A stretch of DNA of 64,000 nt from Lunularia cruciata (Eukaryota > Streptophyta > Marchantiopsida > Lunulariales > Lunulariaceae), in NCBI GenBank assembly GCA_948567375.1, contig OX419761.1, positions 44,332,501 to 44,396,500 of the forward strand. The letters are read 5' to 3'. Shown here in pieces: positions 63,440-64,000 of the stretch; position 1 is the stretch's first letter; each line of letters starts with the position of its first letter. The notes under the pieces are model-generated. The model saw only the letters and a list, made by a program, of their open reading frames with translations, made no database searches and had not been told where the DNA came from. Made by a program: the position numbers and the translations under genes.

Positions 63440-64000
63440 TGTAAGCCGGCCTGTCTCTCACTCAGGATGAACCTCTGATGGCTATTATGGTAGCGCACCA
63501 TGGACTAAGAAGGCAAGGAACCCCAACTCCATCATACTCCTCCAAGGCTAACACTCCAAGACTCAAGACATTGCTCACTAGAGAACTCAATGAGAGAGAG
63601 ATACTTGCAAATGAAAGGATGATGAGTACCTCTTCGCTCCTTGTTTATATACTTGTGAAATAGTTACGTACCAAAGTTACTAATTACCGTAGTAACTCAA
63701 GTTACTAGACTAAAAGTCAAGTAAAGTCAAAAAGTAGAAAGGAATATCCATTCACATGGGCATATTCCCCTTATCTTGACCCAACCACTAAAGCAAGGAT
63801 TCCTTCACATGGGCTATCCTTGGACTAAAGAAGAATCCAAAACAAAAAGGCTTGCGGGCCCAAGAGTTCTCAACTCTTTCCCCAAAGCCAAACACCTAGG
63901 AATAATACCAAGTCAACACACTAAAATCCAAAATAGTGGTGCTCATCTTTTCTACTTCCTCTAAAGTAAGGTCCCATCTATCTTAGCTATGACTAACTTT
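63440..64000 (-). repeat. 5' LTR of the second-family element (partial)
   Basis: It matches 56322-56882 base for base except position 4 of the plus-strand text (A for G). It is cut by the window edge; the full length should be about 679 bp. Confidence 0.93.

Larger units (their letters stand above)
56322..64000 (-). mobile_element. young, apparently intact Ty3/gypsy element (second family), 5' LTR cut by the window end
   Basis: On the minus strand the order is 5' LTR (64000 to 63440, continuing outside), primer site, leader, a small zinc-knuckle ORF, a 1608-codon gag-pol frame, a polypurine tract and the 3' LTR (57000-56322). Over the roughly 561 comparable LTR bases I find a single difference (TGTGAGCC versus TGTAAGCC), so insertion is recent and the element may still be competent. 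It landed in the third gypsy remnant after ...GTGTGGAC. The opposite flank is outside the window, so the target duplication cannot be checked. Confidence 0.93.

Overview
The window reads as nuclear DNA of a plant-lineage (streptophyte) genome. The evidence is spliced GT-AG genes with plant-type homologues (a RAD21/SCC1 cohesin, a B-type cyclin whose upstream region is packed with MSA-core pentamers, and a lacZ-like GH2 beta-galactosidase of the kind plants keep) lying between Ty3/gypsy retrotransposons. The species cannot be fixed from sequence alone. A charophyte alga or a bryophyte fits best, partly because I recall methyltransferase-carrying gypsy elements being reported from charophyte algae.

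Layout. 146-672: the last two exons of a RAD21/SCC1 gene (+). 1385-21840: a nested pair of gypsy elements of one family. An older minus-strand element has its decayed 3' LTR at 1385-1928, its body at 1929-9137 and 19725-21389, and its 5' LTR at 21390-21840. It is interrupted inside gag by a younger plus-strand copy (9138-19724) of the same family. A solo LTR of a different family (12071-12762) sits inside the younger copy's gag. 21841-27600: gene-poor DNA with small tandem duplications. 27639-31742: B-type cyclin promoter and gene (+, six exons). 34600-37044: an unidentified four-exon gene (-, 456 aa). 39019-48175: a complete 17-exon GH2 beta-galactosidase (+, 1219 aa). 48176-53000: non-coding DNA with a foldback element. 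53040-56321: remnant of a third gypsy element (+). 56322 to the window end: a young, apparently intact gypsy element (-) with near-identical LTRs, a 1608-aa gag-pol frame and an extra upstream ORF, inserted into that remnant.

The main discovery is in the nested pair. Between protease and reverse transcriptase both copies encode a C5-cytosine DNA methyltransferase with non-permuted motifs I, IV (PC), VI (ENV), VIII and X, closest by eye to DNMT3. After the integrase both copies encode a C4HC3 PHD finger. The inferred domain order is gag - protease - DNMT - RT - RNase H - integrase - PHD, so one retrotransposon carries both a DNA-methylation writer and a likely chromatin reader. Both copies are now broken by stops, frameshifts and small deletions. 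The older copy still shows the catalytic Pro-Cys; the younger one has lost it through a 14-bp deletion.

All coordinates were read by hand. Exon borders come from GT/AG sites, phase and recognisable protein families. Borders of decayed elements are approximate.
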